Positions 1 to 11,487 of a stretch of 64,000 nt of DNA are shown piece after piece. The stretch spans positions 310,001-374,000 of the forward strand of contig NZ_SJPA01000002.1 in NCBI RefSeq assembly GCF_004332115.1, given 5' to 3'. Origin of the DNA: Chlorobium sp. N1 (GTDB taxonomy: Bacteria; Bacteroidota; Chlorobiia; Chlorobiales; Chlorobiaceae). A program made the position numbers and the translations under genes. The notes under the pieces were generated by a model. It saw only the letters and a list, made by a program, of their open reading frames with translations, had not been told where the DNA came from and ran no database searches. Position 1 is the stretch's first letter, and every line of letters begins with the position of its first letter.

Positions 1-187
1 TCTTTTCGACGAGCTCCGGGGGGATCGAGAACTCCTCGATCAGGCCGAGCGGGATCGCGCCCCCGCAGGGCTTGACGTTCCCGAGGTTCCGCTCGAGCAG
101 GACCGTCCTGATTCCCGCCTTTGCCAGGACGGCTGCGGCAACGGCCCCGGAAGGGCCGCCGCCTATGACTGCGACATCGTAACGCAT
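1..187 (-). CDS. bchP: Geranylgeranyl reductase (BchP-like), N-terminal part
   Basis: Only the first 62 codons lie in the window; the gene runs off the left edge. The protein opens with [16 protein letters not shown], a Rossmann FAD-binding fold (GxGxxG type, residues 8-13), followed by an acidic residue ending the second strand (LLER) and then KPCGGAIP. This last motif is characteristic of the geranylgeranyl reductase family, which reduces the isoprenoid tail of bacteriochlorophyll. The start is ATG at 185-187. It is transcribed away from glyS in the same direction, 20 bases downstream of it. Assignment to BchP rather than another family paralogue is inference, because the catalytic half is absent. 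Confidence 0.8.
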   Translation of the reverse strand, partial: MRYDVAVIGGGPSGAVAAAVLAKAGIRTVLLERNLGNVKPCGGAIPLGLIEEFSIPPELVEK

Positions 188-207
188 GGTGCTTGGTTTG
201 GGATGGT

Positions 208-1677
208 TCAGGCCAGCCTGGCCGAGATGAATGCCGCTGCCTGCGACATCTGGATGCGCTCCTGCGCGGCCGTGTCGCGGAAGCGGACCGTCACCGTTCC
301 GTTCTCCAGCGACTCGTGGTCCACGGTCACGCAGAACGGCGTACCGATCTCATCCTGGCGCCGGTAGCGCTTGCCGATCGATGCCGCGTCGTCGTACTGC
401 ACTGCGAAGGATTCGGCGAGCTCGTCGCGCAGCTTCATGGCGGCCTCTCCCATTCCGCCCTTCTTCATCAGCGGCAGCACGGCAGCCTTGACGGGCGCCA
501 CCTTCGGGGCCAGCTTCAGGAGCACGCGCTCCTCGCCGTCGACGACGTCCTCGGTGTAGGCGTCGGAGAGCACAGCAAGGAAGAGCCGGTCGCATCCGGC
601 CGAGGTCTCCACCACATAGGGGACATAGCGCTCGTTGGTCACCTGGTCGACGTACTCCATGTTCTTGCCCGAGTACTCCTGGTGGCGCGTGAGGTCGAAA
701 TCGGTGCGGGAGTGGATGCCCTCGATCTCTTCGGTGCCGAAGGGGAAGTCGAACTTGATGTCGTAGGCCAGGTCCGCATAGTGGGCGAGCTTGTCGTGCT
801 TGTACCAGTGGAGCTTCTCCGGGCTGAGTCCGAGCTGGGCGGTGTACCACCCGTAGCGCTCCTCCCTCCAGGTTTCGAACGCCTCGGCCTGGGTGCCGGG
901 CTTGACGAAGTACTGCATCTCCATCTGCTCGAACTCGACCATGCGGAAGATGAAGTTGCCCTTGACGATCTCGTTGCGGAAGGCCTTGCCGATCTGGGCG
1001 ATGCCGAAGGGGACCTTCATGCGCGAGGCCTCGCGCACGTTGTGGAAGTTGACGAAGATGCCCTGGGCCGTTTCCGGACGGAGGTAGACCGTGCCGGAGG
1101 AGTCCGCCACGGCACCCATGTTGCACTGGAACATCAGGTTGAACTGGCGCACCTCGGTCCAGTCGGCCGATCCGGTGTCGGGGGCCTTGATCGCTTCGGC
1201 GATGATCAGCTCGTAGAGCGCGCGGTTCGGTTCATCGCTGCCGCCGGCCGCCTCGTAGGCCGCCTGGACCCGGAGGGCATCCTCGTCCCTGCCGTCGCGG
1301 CGGAGCTTCTCGATGTGGTTCTCGATGAGGTGGTCGGCGCGGTAGCGGCGCTTGGTGGTGCGGTCGTCGATGAGGGGATCGTTGAAGCTCGAGACGTGGC
1401 CCGAGGCCTCCCAGACCGTCGGGTTCATCATGATGGAGGCGTCGATGCCGACGATGTTCTGGTGGCGGCGTGTCATCGCGTTCCACCAGAGCTCCTTGAT
1501 GTTGCGCTTCATCTCGCTGCCGAGGGGGCCGTAGTCGAAGCAGGAGGAGAGCCCCCCGTAGATCTCGGATGAGGGGAAGATGAAGCCCCGCCGCTTGGCG
1601 AGGGAAACCAGTTTATGCATCACTTTGTCGGGCGAGAGGCTGGCGCTCTGCACGCGGGCGGTGTCGGGTGTGGTCAT
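208..1677 (-). CDS. glyS: Glycyl-tRNA synthetase (alpha2 type)
   Basis: The 489-residue protein charges tRNA-Gly in the cytoplasm. It is the single-chain homodimeric class II form. The N-terminus has [20 protein letters not shown], typical of this type. Class II signatures follow, with GKAFRNEI near the middle and a C-terminal anticodon-binding domain ([15 protein letters not shown]). The full length fits the family. The ATG at 1675-1677 starts the conserved N-terminus closely, so I accept it. The gap to the clpS stop is about 60 bases, so cotranscription with clpS is possible. Confidence 0.96.
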   Translation of the reverse strand: MTTPDTARVQSASLSPDKVMHKLVSLAKRRGFIFPSSEIYGGLSSCFDYGPLGSEMKRNIKELWWNAMTRRHQNIVGIDASIMMNPTVWEASGHVSSFNDPLIDDRTTKRRYRADHLIENHIEKLRRDGRDEDALRVQAAYEAAGGSDEPNRALYELIIAEAIKAPDTGSADWTEVRQFNLMFQCNMGAVADSSGTVYLRPETAQGIFVNFHNVREASRMKVPFGIAQIGKAFRNEIVKGNFIFRMVEFEQMEMQYFVKPGTQAEAFETWREERYGWYTAQLGLSPEKLHWYKHDKLAHYADLAYDIKFDFPFGTEEIEGIHSRTDFDLTRHQEYSGKNMEYVDQVTNERYVPYVVETSAGCDRLFLAVLSDAYTEDVVDGEERVLLKLAPKVAPVKAAVLPLMKKGGMGEAAMKLRDELAESFAVQYDDAASIGKRYRRQDEIGTPFCVTVDHESLENGTVTVRFRDTAAQERIQMSQAAAFISARLA

Positions 1678-1737
1678 GGTGTCAATAAGGTGTTGCGGGA
1701 AAAGCTCATGAGGGTGAATATAATAAAGTGCTCCTCT

Positions 1738-2022
1738 TCAGGACTGTATTTCGGTTTTCAGCCGGATTTCCTCGAGCACCGCGCTGACCTTCAGGCAGCG
1801 CTCGATCGGTCCGCCGAAGACGATCGCCCGTCCGCGGTGGTGGACCTCCATCGTGAGGGCCTCGGCTTTCCGGCGGCTGCAGCGCACGGCGAGGATGATC
1901 TGGAAGATGACCTCGTCGAACGAGTGCTCCTCGTCGTTGAAGAGCACGACCCGGTAGGGATCGTCCGTGTTGGTGCCGCTGAGGGCTGGGCTTTCCAGGG
2001 TTTCGTGCTTGATATTGCTCAC
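1738..2022 (-). CDS. clpS: ClpS-family adaptor for the Clp protease
   Basis: The 94-residue protein belongs to the ClpS family, which delivers N-degron substrates to ClpA/ClpC-ClpP. The family core [22 protein letters not shown] lies at about residues 21-42, and a later stretch, [17 protein letters not shown], matches the helix and strand that contact the N-degron and chaperone. The start is GTG at 2020-2022. The 20-residue N-terminal tail is divergent, as usual for this family. It lies between an LD-carboxypeptidase and glyS, all on the minus strand. Confidence 0.9.
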   Translation of the reverse strand: MSNIKHETLESPALSGTNTDDPYRVVLFNDEEHSFDEVIFQIILAVRCSRRKAEALTMEVHHRGRAIVFGGPIERCLKVSAVLEEIRLKTEIQS

Positions 2023-2087
2023 ACACTCTCCAGTGGTTCCCGGCGGTGTCCGGGTTGTCGGGTTGAAACAGGTAAGGGTAAAATACG

Positions 2088-2112
2088 GCAGTTGCGGCCG
2101 CGACGCAACTGC
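2088..2112 (-). terminator. Hairpin after the LD-carboxypeptidase gene
   Basis: A perfect 9-bp stem, GCAGTTGCG with CGCAACTGC around a 7-base loop, begins just after the stop of the S66 peptidase gene. On the minus strand it is followed by CGTATTTTA rather than a true U-tract. It is a plausible weak terminator or 3'-end stabiliser before clpS. Confidence 0.45.
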
Positions 2113-2118
2113 GGGGAA

Positions 2119-3069
2119 CTAGCGGCGGATGACCGGTTCCGTGCTTCCCAGGCTGAGGCTTCCGTCCTCGGCGAGCTTCATGCCGCATCGGGCTCCGACG
2201 GGGAGCGTCATGAGGTCGGGGACATGGCCGTAGGAGAGTCCTGAAGCGACCGGAGCCGTGTTCCGGCAACGGCCGGCGTAGTAGCGGAAGATCCGCTGCA
2301 GGCGTTCCTCCTCCCCGGGTTCGGCCGAGCGGCTGCTGAACTGGCCGAAGAGCAGTCCGCCGCAGCCTTCGAGCTGGCCGGCATTCTGGAGCTGTGAGAG
2401 CATCCGGTCGATGCGGTAGGAGGCTTCGTTGATGTCTTCGAGGAAGAGCAGGGCTCCCCGCAGCGAGGGCAGGTAGGGGGTTCCGACCATTGACGCGAGC
2501 ATGGTGAGGTTCCCTCCGATGAGCGGGCCTTCGGCCGCTCCCGCCCTGATGGCCGAAATCCTGTGTGCGGGGCAGTTCTCGATCCGCTGTGCGTAGCCGG
2601 GGTCGGTGAGCATTCCCCAGAAATGCTCCTCGGTGCAGGGGGTCGGATCGTGCAGCTCGGTTGCCAGCATCGGTCCCGAGAAGCTGACGAGCCCCGTCTG
2701 GCTGAAGATGGCGAGCGAGAGGGCCGTGATGTCGGAATATCCGACGAAGATCTTCGGGTTCTTCCGGATGAGTCCGTAGTCGATCGAACCGAGCAGGCGC
2801 GAAGCGCCGGCTCCGCCGCGCAGGCAGATGACGGCCCGGACCGAGGGGTCCCCGAACATGGCGTGCAGGTCGTAGAGCTTTTCGCGGTCGGCGACTTCCG
2901 GGTCGGTGCTGATGCGGTTGAGGTGCCGGGAAGGTTTGACCCGGTAGCCCTGCTTTTCAAGGTAGGAGACGGCCTGCTCTATCCGCTCCGGCTTTGTGGA
3001 GTGGGATGAGGGGGAGACGAGCCCGATGGTGTCCCCGGGAGCCAATGCTTTGGCGAGGAGTGGTGCCAT
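2119..3069 (-). CDS. LD-carboxypeptidase, peptidase family S66
   Basis: The 316-residue protein resembles LdcA-type muramoyltetrapeptide carboxypeptidases, which cut between L- and D-residues of murein peptides during wall recycling. The N-terminus carries GDTIGLVSPSS, followed by RGGAGASRLL (residues 84-93) and VGYSDITAL, in which Ser-112 is the expected nucleophile. No signal peptide is evident, so it should be cytoplasmic. It starts with ATG at 3067-3069, just beyond the atpC terminator, so it has its own transcript. Confidence 0.88.
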   Translation of the reverse strand: MAPLLAKALAPGDTIGLVSPSSHSTKPERIEQAVSYLEKQGYRVKPSRHLNRISTDPEVADREKLYDLHAMFGDPSVRAVICLRGGAGASRLLGSIDYGLIRKNPKIFVGYSDITALSLAIFSQTGLVSFSGPMLATELHDPTPCTEEHFWGMLTDPGYAQRIENCPAHRISAIRAGAAEGPLIGGNLTMLASMVGTPYLPSLRGALLFLEDINEASYRIDRMLSQLQNAGQLEGCGGLLFGQFSSRSAEPGEEERLQRIFRYYAGRCRNTAPVASGLSYGHVPDLMTLPVGARCGMKLAEDGSLSLGSTEPVIRR

Positions 3070-3080
3070 ACGTCCAATCC

Positions 3081-3119
3081 AAAAAAAAGCCCGGCAATCC
3101 GCTCTGGGAGGCCGGGCTT
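3081..3119 (-). terminator. Rho-independent terminator of atpDC
   Basis: On the minus strand a 9-bp stem (AAGCCCGGC/GCCGGGCTT) is followed directly by a run of T. It lies about 20 bases after the atpC stop and before the start of the S66 peptidase gene. Confidence 0.9.
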
Positions 3120-3139
3120 AAGGGTTCAGTGACATGGAA

Positions 3140-3406
3140 TCAGGAAACGCTTTCGGTCAGAAGGATTGCCTTGTTGCCGCTGACCTCGAAGAAACCGTCG
3201 GAAATGGTGAAGGTCTTTTCGCTCTTGTCGGCAAGAGAGAGCCGGACCTTCCCGCCCTTGAGGGCGGAAAGGAGCGGGGCGTGGTTCTTCATGACCTGGA
3301 AAAGTCCGTCCTGTCCGGGTGCGATGACGCTCACCACCTCTCCTGAGAAGTGCAGCTTCTGGGGGGTGACGATGTCGACGTCGAAACCTTTGTCGGATTT
3401 TGCCAT
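3140..3406 (-). CDS. atpC: F1 ATP synthase epsilon subunit
   Basis: The 88-residue protein is the epsilon subunit of the F1 sector, coupling central-stalk rotation to catalysis. It has the beta-sandwich sequence [37 protein letters not shown], which is diagnostic. It is shorter than the about 130-residue epsilon of many bacteria because the C-terminal two-helix domain is missing; ending after the beta-sandwich is a known short form of the subunit. It lies 14 bases after atpD, and a strong terminator follows. Confidence 0.94.
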   Translation of the reverse strand: MAKSDKGFDVDIVTPQKLHFSGEVVSVIAPGQDGLFQVMKNHAPLLSALKGGKVRLSLADKSEKTFTISDGFFEVSGNKAILLTESVS

Positions 3407-3420
3407 GGTGCTCGCTGGGA

Positions 3421-4953
<1,533 letters not shown>

Positions 4954-5149
4954 CTAAAGCGATCGTCTTGATACCCCTGAAAAAACAAGCCCAAATATAA
5001 TTTTTTTGTCAAAGATTCGCAAAGATTAATAAGGACGGGTTTGGGGGCTGTTTAAAAAAGGAGAATTTCTATATTGAACGAAGAGGGTGACATGCATGTT
5101 CTGAAATGGACTTCCCGCCCTCCGAACCCTATTTGCCATTATCTTGATA

Positions 5150-5677
5150 ATGAAGATCATCCGAAGCACCCTTTTCCTTTTTGCCGCAGCCCTTCTTTTT
5201 CTTGTCCGCCCCGAACCGGCGCAGTCTGCGATGCCCCGTGCCGCGGCTCTCGCCAAGGCTCCAGCCTTTTCCGGCGTAGCCCTCGACGGCCGGGCGATCA
5301 GCTCTGCCGCCCTTGCCGGCAAGCCCTACATCGTCAACTTCTTCGCCTCCTGGTGCCCTCCGTGCCGCCATGAGATTCCCGACATGGTCGCACTCCAGAA
5401 GAAGTACGCAGCCAAAGGTTTCACCTTCATCGGCGTGGCCGTCAGCGACAGCGAGCCCTCCATCAGGGCTTTCGCCGCAAAGGCCGGCATCAACTATCCC
5501 GTAATGATGGGGGACGACAAGGTCATCGGCGCATTCAGCGGCCACGTCCGCGGGGGGATCCGTTCCATCCCGACCTCATTCGTCGTGAACTCCAGGGGCG
5601 AGATAACGGAGGTCATCACAGGAGCCAGGAGCCTGGAGGCGTTCGAAGAGAAGATCGGGAACGCATTCGGGCGGTGA
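5150..5677 (+). CDS. TlpA/ResA-like periplasmic thioredoxin
   Basis: The 175-residue protein has a Sec signal peptide ([19 protein letters not shown], cleavage probably after AQSA) and a thioredoxin fold with FFASWCPPC, redox cysteines C69 and C72. The family is TlpA-like, which reduces or isomerises periplasmic disulfides and often serves cytochrome c maturation. The cis-Pro motif SIPTSFVV and a C-terminal helix complete the fold. I prefer ATG 5150 over an in-frame TTG two codons earlier. It is monocistronic, with its own terminator. The specific partner is unknown. Confidence 0.88.
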   Translation: MKIIRSTLFLFAAALLFLVRPEPAQSAMPRAAALAKAPAFSGVALDGRAISSAALAGKPYIVNFFASWCPPCRHEIPDMVALQKKYAAKGFTFIGVAVSDSEPSIRAFAAKAGINYPVMMGDDKVIGAFSGHVRGGIRSIPTSFVVNSRGEITEVITGARSLEAFEEKIGNAFGR

Positions 5678-5715
5678 AGATGGATGCCATGCATTTCGCA
5701 CCGTACCAGTTTTCT

Positions 5716-5751
5716 CCGCAGCCGGACTTGACGGCTGCGGTTGCTTTTTTC
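5716..5751 (+). terminator. Terminator of the TlpA-like gene
   Basis: A 9-bp stem (CCGCAGCCG/CGGCTGCGG) with a 7-base loop is followed by TTGCTTTTTT. Confidence 0.88.
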
Positions 5752-5780
5752 AACCGGCAGTCAAACGCAAAACAACAATC

Positions 5781-7646
<1,866 letters not shown>

Positions 7647-7673
7647 GCGGACTGTTTTTTTCTGGTTTCCTTC

Positions 7674-7714
7674 AGCCGGTGCAGGGGATTCGTCCCCGCA
7701 CCGGCTGTTTTTTT
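7674..7714 (+). terminator. Terminator of pckG
   Basis: A long stem, AGCCGGTGC then GGGGA paired with TCCCC then GCACCGGCT (one bulged A), has a TTCG tetraloop and is followed by seven T. Confidence 0.95.
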
Positions 7715-7799
7715 GTGGGCCGCAAAACCGATACAACTCTTTTGCGTACAGTGGATTAATGACTGCGTGCATAATGCCCGTTTCTTTTTTGTTTTGGAG

Positions 7800-7845
7800 T
7801 TAACGATTGTTAATGGTATATATGACCATATTGCTGTATCGTTAA
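7800..7845. promoter_or_regulatory. Nested dyad upstream of the FadL-like gene
   Basis: Two nearly co-centred inverted repeats lie 43-88 bases before the porin start: outer TTAACGAT (7800-7807) / ATCGTTAA (7838-7845), and inner ATGGT (7813-7817) / ACCAT (7825-7829). Centres are about 7822 and 7821. It does not match the sulfur-gene dyad found elsewhere in the window. An operator role is inference. Confidence 0.5.
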
Positions 7846-7887
7846 TTCTGGCATCACCGACCACAACAACCACACAACGCAAGAATT

Positions 7888-9273
7888 ATGTTAAAGAAGT
7901 CATTTACGGGCGCTGCAATCGCGCTTTCCTGCTGCTGCGCCTCGACGGCCATGGCGACCAACGGCATGAACCTCGAGGGGTACGGAGCCAAGTCGCACGC
8001 CATGGGCGGCGCCGGCATGGCGTTCGATACCGGCAACTCGGCCGTCATGAACAACCCGGCCACCCTCGGCTTCATGAAAGACGGGACGGAGGAGATCGGC
8101 ATCGGCATCCGAGGCCTCCATCCAGCAGTGAAGCTCGAGTACGGAGGCATGACCGACAAGTCGGATGCTACGGCGTTCTACATGCCCTCCCTCTCCTATA
8201 TCCGCAAGGACGGCGACATCACCTGGGGTGCCGCAGTGCTCAGCCAAGGAGGGATGGGTACGGACTACGGTAGCGACTCCCCGTTTTATCAGGGAGGATA
8301 TACTTCTGCAGCATTGACCGGTGGAAAAATCGAAGCAAATCAAACCGCTTTAAGCGGCAAGGACATCCGCTCCGAGGTCGGCGTGGGACGTCTGATGTTC
8401 CCGATTTCCTACAACCTGACGGACAACACCACCATCGGTGCGTCTGCCGACTTCGTCTGGGCCAGCATGGATCTGCAGATGGACATGGACGGCATGCATT
8501 TCGGGATGATGGAGACCGGAGGGACAATGCTCTCCACGGTGAATGCCTCGACATTGAAATACCTTCGTTATGACTTTTCCAACGGCACCCCGTTCATCGG
8601 CCAGGCGGTCGGTTACGGCACGGGCTTCAAGCTGGGCTTCACCCACAAGGTCAGCAGGCTCCTGACCATCGGCGGAACCTACCATTCCCAGACGATGATG
8701 TCGGATCTCGAGTCGAGCAACGCGAAGCTTACCGTAGTGAACGATACGTCAACGGAGCTGACCGGTAAAATCAAGGTCAACAACTTCGAGTGGCCGGCTA
8801 CCTTCGCCGCGGGCATCTCCCTGCACCCGACCGACCGGCTGATGATCGCCGGCGACATCAAATACGTCGACTGGTCGAGCGTGATGGACAAGTTCTCGAC
8901 GACCTTCATCGCAGACAACACCACAGCAAACGGCGCCTATGCCGGCGAGACGCTCAATATGGACATGAAGCAGGACTGGCGGGACCAGACCGTCTACTCG
9001 GTCGGCGTGGAGTACAAGGCGACCAAGAGTCTTGCGCTTCGCGGCGGTGCTAGTTTCTCGACCAATCCCGTGCCGGACGCCTATCTCAACCCGATGTTCC
9101 CGGCCATCGTCAAGAACCACTACACCTGCGGTTTCGGATATCGCCTGAGCGACGATTCCAAGGTCGGTGCAGCCTTCAGCTGGGCACCCGAGGTTACCGA
9201 GACCAACGGCGAAGGCATGGCCATCAGCCACAGCCAGACCAACTGGTCGCTGAACTTCGTGCACAACATCTGA
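7888..9273 (+). CDS. FadL/OmpP1/TodX-family outer membrane porin
   Basis: The 461-residue protein has a signal peptide ending STAMA, then NGMNLEGYGAKSHAMGGAGM and SAVMNNPATLGFM, the typical N-terminal plug (hatch) of FadL-type 14-strand barrels, which admit hydrophobic substrates. The remainder shows alternating beta strands, and the last residues NWSLNFVHNI form a C-terminal beta-signal-like strand. The start is ATG 7888. The natural substrate is unknown. The codons at about 8281-8350 are distinctly more AT-rich than their surroundings and probably encode a surface loop. Confidence 0.88.
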   Translation: MLKKSFTGAAIALSCCCASTAMATNGMNLEGYGAKSHAMGGAGMAFDTGNSAVMNNPATLGFMKDGTEEIGIGIRGLHPAVKLEYGGMTDKSDATAFYMPSLSYIRKDGDITWGAAVLSQGGMGTDYGSDSPFYQGGYTSAALTGGKIEANQTALSGKDIRSEVGVGRLMFPISYNLTDNTTIGASADFVWASMDLQMDMDGMHFGMMETGGTMLSTVNASTLKYLRYDFSNGTPFIGQAVGYGTGFKLGFTHKVSRLLTIGGTYHSQTMMSDLESSNAKLTVVNDTSTELTGKIKVNNFEWPATFAAGISLHPTDRLMIAGDIKYVDWSSVMDKFSTTFIADNTTANGAYAGETLNMDMKQDWRDQTVYSVGVEYKATKSLALRGGASFSTNPVPDAYLNPMFPAIVKNHYTCGFGYRLSDDSKVGAAFSWAPEVTETNGEGMAISHSQTNWSLNFVHNI

Positions 9274-9298
9274 CTTGTGTCGTGAACGGCAGAAAAAG

Positions 9299-9326
9299 AG
9301 AAAGGCACCCGAGAGGGTGCCTTTCT
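9299..9326. terminator. Bidirectional terminator between porin and dodecin genes
   Basis: A 12-bp stem, AGAAAGGCACCC/GGGTGCCTTTCT, with a GAGA loop sits between the two convergent genes. The minus-strand side is followed by CTTTTTC, so it serves the dodecin gene best. Confidence 0.88.
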
Positions 9327-9348
9327 GCTTCTATGGGCGTGTCGCTGC

Positions 9349-9555
9349 TCAGTCGAGCGTAAAGCCGATCTTGCATGTGACCTGCCAGTAGGCGACCTTC
9401 TGGTCCTCGACGTGGCAGCGGGTCTCCTCGACCTCCACCCAGCGGATGTTGCGGACCGATTCGGCTGCCTTTGCGACGGCATTGTTGACGGCATCCTCGA
9501 TGCTGGTGGCGGAGGAGCCTACGATCTCGAGTTTCTTATAGACGTGTGCGCTCAT
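9349..9555 (-). CDS. Dodecin-family flavoprotein
   Basis: The 68-residue protein matches the dodecin family, small dodecamers that bind FMN, riboflavin or their breakdown products. It shows the family pattern: YKKLEIVGSSATSIEDAV, an alpha helix AVAKAAESVRNIRWVEV, then EETRCHVEDQKVAYWQVTCKIGFTLD, with the flavin-stacking tryptophan probably in IRWVEV. I chose ATG 9553-9555 because upstream in-frame codons do not extend the family. It is convergent with the porin gene. Confidence 0.9.
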   Translation of the reverse strand: MSAHVYKKLEIVGSSATSIEDAVNNAVAKAAESVRNIRWVEVEETRCHVEDQKVAYWQVTCKIGFTLD

Positions 9556-9775
9556 GGGTGCAAGGGATTTTGATTGATTGAAAGCGTGCGGATTTTGCGG
9601 GGTGGAGGCCCGCGGCTCCAGCCGGCATATTAGCAAAACGGCCGTAATGTTCAAAAAAGAACCCCGTCCAATCCGATCCTGATTTCCGAAAGTCTTCCGG
9701 TGCAGGCCCCTTCTGACCATAAAAAATACGCCTCATCCCCGAAAATTCTTTGGAGAATCGATCTCTTGTGTTATT

Positions 9776-9795
9776 ATATAGCTATTCGGTTATAT
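9776..9795 (+). promoter_or_regulatory. Sulfur-gene dyad, site A (soe operon)
   Basis: ATATAGCTATTCGGTTATAT: two 7-bp arms around a 6-base centre, 107 bases before the soeBC start. It is one of six like sites in the window. The rest of this 347-base gap (9556-9902) holds AT-rich sequence and a leader hairpin. Confidence 0.7.
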
Positions 9796-9834
9796 AGTGA
9801 TATGTCGAAGAGGTTGGTTTCTTCGCCCCGAAAG

Positions 9835-9853
9835 CGCCCGGCTAGGCCGGGCG
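9835..9853 (+). promoter_or_regulatory. Leader hairpin of the soe operon
   Basis: A perfect 8-bp stem (CGCCCGGC/GCCGGGCG) with a TAG loop lies between operator site A and soeBC. It has no T-tract, so it is more likely an mRNA 5'-end structure than a terminator. Confidence 0.5.
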
Positions 9854-9902
9854 AGCATGAGGCTGCCTGATCCCCTTCATAATACTTAGAACAACCCAGT
9901 TC

Positions 9903-11468
9903 ATGAATTACGGTTTTGTCATTGACGCCCGCAAGTGCATCGGATGCCATGCATGCTCCGTCGCCTGCAAATCAGAAAACCAGGTTCCGCTCGGCGTGAA
10001 CAGGACCTGGGTGAAGTATGTCGAGAAGGGAACCTTCCCCGACACCCGCCGCTACTTCACCGTGCTGCGCTGCAACCACTGCGAGGAGCCTCCCTGCGTG
10101 GAGATCTGCCCGGTCGAGGCGCTCCACAAGCGCGACGACGGCATCGTCGACTTCGACTCCCGCCGCTGCATCGGCTGCAAGGCCTGCGCACAGGCCTGCC
10201 CCTACAACTCCGTCTACATCGATCCCGAGACCCAGACCACGGCCAAGTGCAGTTACTGCTCGCACCGCGTCGAGATCGGCCTGAAGCCGGCCTGTACGGT
10301 GATCTGCCCCCAGCAGGCGATCATTTCGGGCGACCTCGACGATCCCCAGAGCGAGATCTCGAAGCTGGTCGCCAAGGAGCGCACCGTCGTGCGCAAGCCC
10401 GAAAAGGGAACCGGTCCAAGCGTCTACTACATCAACGGCGACGGCGCCTCGCTCGATCCGTTCCAGGCTCCCGAAGAGGATGCCTACATGTGGAGCGCCC
10501 AGTCGCGCGGCGTCGGCCACTTCGCAAAGCACGCCGTGCACGGCGAGGGCCACGGCCTGCCGGAGCGCACGGCGGCCGCCCACAAAGAGAAGAAGGCCGG
10601 CGCGCCCCGCCGGGTCTACGACGCTCCCTCGAAAGGCTCCGTCTGGGGCTGGGAGGTTCCGGCCTACGTCTGGTCGAAGGCCGTCTCTGCCGGCGCGTTC
10701 CTGCTGCTCTTCGCCTTCAGCGTGATGCCGGACGCGCTGCTTCCCGAGGCCCTGCAGTGGGGGCTCTGGGCGATCGCGCTCGTCTTCCTCGCCCTCACCG
10801 GAGGCTTCCTTGTCAAGGATCTCGACCGCCCGGACCGCTTCACCTCCGTCATGCTGCGTCCGCAGTTCGGTTCCTGGCTCGTTCGCGGAGGGCTAACCAT
10901 CACCGGCTACGGCGCCTTCCTCGCCCTCTGGGGCGCGGGCACCTGGTTCGGCCTTCCCCTCCTGGCGTCGGCCGGCCTCTGGGGCGGCGCGGCGATGGCG
11001 CTCCTGACCGCTGTCTACACGGCCTTTCTCTTCGGTTCGGCCAAGGGCCGCGACTTCTGGCAGAGCCCGATGCTCTCCCTGCACATGCTCCTGAATTCGG
11101 TGATCGCCGGCGGTGCGGCGATGGCGCTGGTCTCGCTCTTCACCGGCATCGGCACGGCCGAGGCGGGCCTGCTCGGCCAGGTGCTTGCCGGATCCTTCGT
11201 GCTCCATCTCGTCGTGATGGCTTCCGAGCTCTTCGGTCGCCATCCGTCGGTCGGAGCCGAGCGCGCCGCCGAGGCGATCAGGAGCGGCAGCCTGAAGCAG
11301 GACTTCTGGTTCGGCAGCGTCCTTTTCGGCAACGTCCTGCCCCTGCTGGCGGTGCTTGCCGGATCGGGCGGCCCGGTACTGGCGCTGGCTGCGGTATCGG
11401 CCCTCGTCGGCGTCTTCTATACGGAAAAAGTCTGGGTCAAGGCCCCGCAGACCATCTCTTTAAGTTAA
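9903..11468 (+). CDS. Fused Fe-S and NrfD/PsrC membrane subunit (SoeB-SoeC type)
   Basis: This 521-residue protein joins two subunits that are normally separate. Residues 1 to about 185 are a PsrB/SoeB ferredoxin module with four Cys motifs (first C12, C15, C18, C22) for four [4Fe-4S] clusters. Residues about 185-255 form a charged, His-rich linker. The remainder is an NrfD/PsrC-type domain with about eight membrane segments, the quinone-reactive anchor. There is no signal peptide, so the Fe-S part should face the cytoplasm. With the molybdoenzyme 19 bases downstream it fits the complex described in green sulfur bacteria as polysulfide-reductase-like complex 3, proposed to oxidise sulfite to sulfate and feed quinone. 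Polysulfide as substrate is the alternative. Confidence 0.85.
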   Translation: MNYGFVIDARKCIGCHACSVACKSENQVPLGVNRTWVKYVEKGTFPDTRRYFTVLRCNHCEEPPCVEICPVEALHKRDDGIVDFDSRRCIGCKACAQACPYNSVYIDPETQTTAKCSYCSHRVEIGLKPACTVICPQQAIISGDLDDPQSEISKLVAKERTVVRKPEKGTGPSVYYINGDGASLDPFQAPEEDAYMWSAQSRGVGHFAKHAVHGEGHGLPERTAAAHKEKKAGAPRRVYDAPSKGSVWGWEVPAYVWSKAVSAGAFLLLFAFSVMPDALLPEALQWGLWAIALVFLALTGGFLVKDLDRPDRFTSVMLRPQFGSWLVRGGLTITGYGAFLALWGAGTWFGLPLLASAGLWGGAAMALLTAVYTAFLFGSAKGRDFWQSPMLSLHMLLNSVIAGGAAMALVSLFTGIGTAEAGLLGQVLAGSFVLHLVVMASELFGRHPSVGAERAAEAIRSGSLKQDFWFGSVLFGNVLPLLAVLAGSGGPVLALAAVSALVGVFYTEKVWVKAPQTISLS

Positions 11469-11487
11469 TCCCTGAGCAGCGACTAGC

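Noticed and set aside
193-1572. Long plus-strand reading frame opposite glyS
   Set aside because: GC-rich antisense shadow; composition lacks any domain while the opposite strand encodes a full synthetase.
5010-5027. Direct repeat CAAAGATT twice with 10-base period before the TlpA-like gene
   Set aside because: Too short, only two copies and not repeated elsewhere; could be chance in AT-rich DNA.
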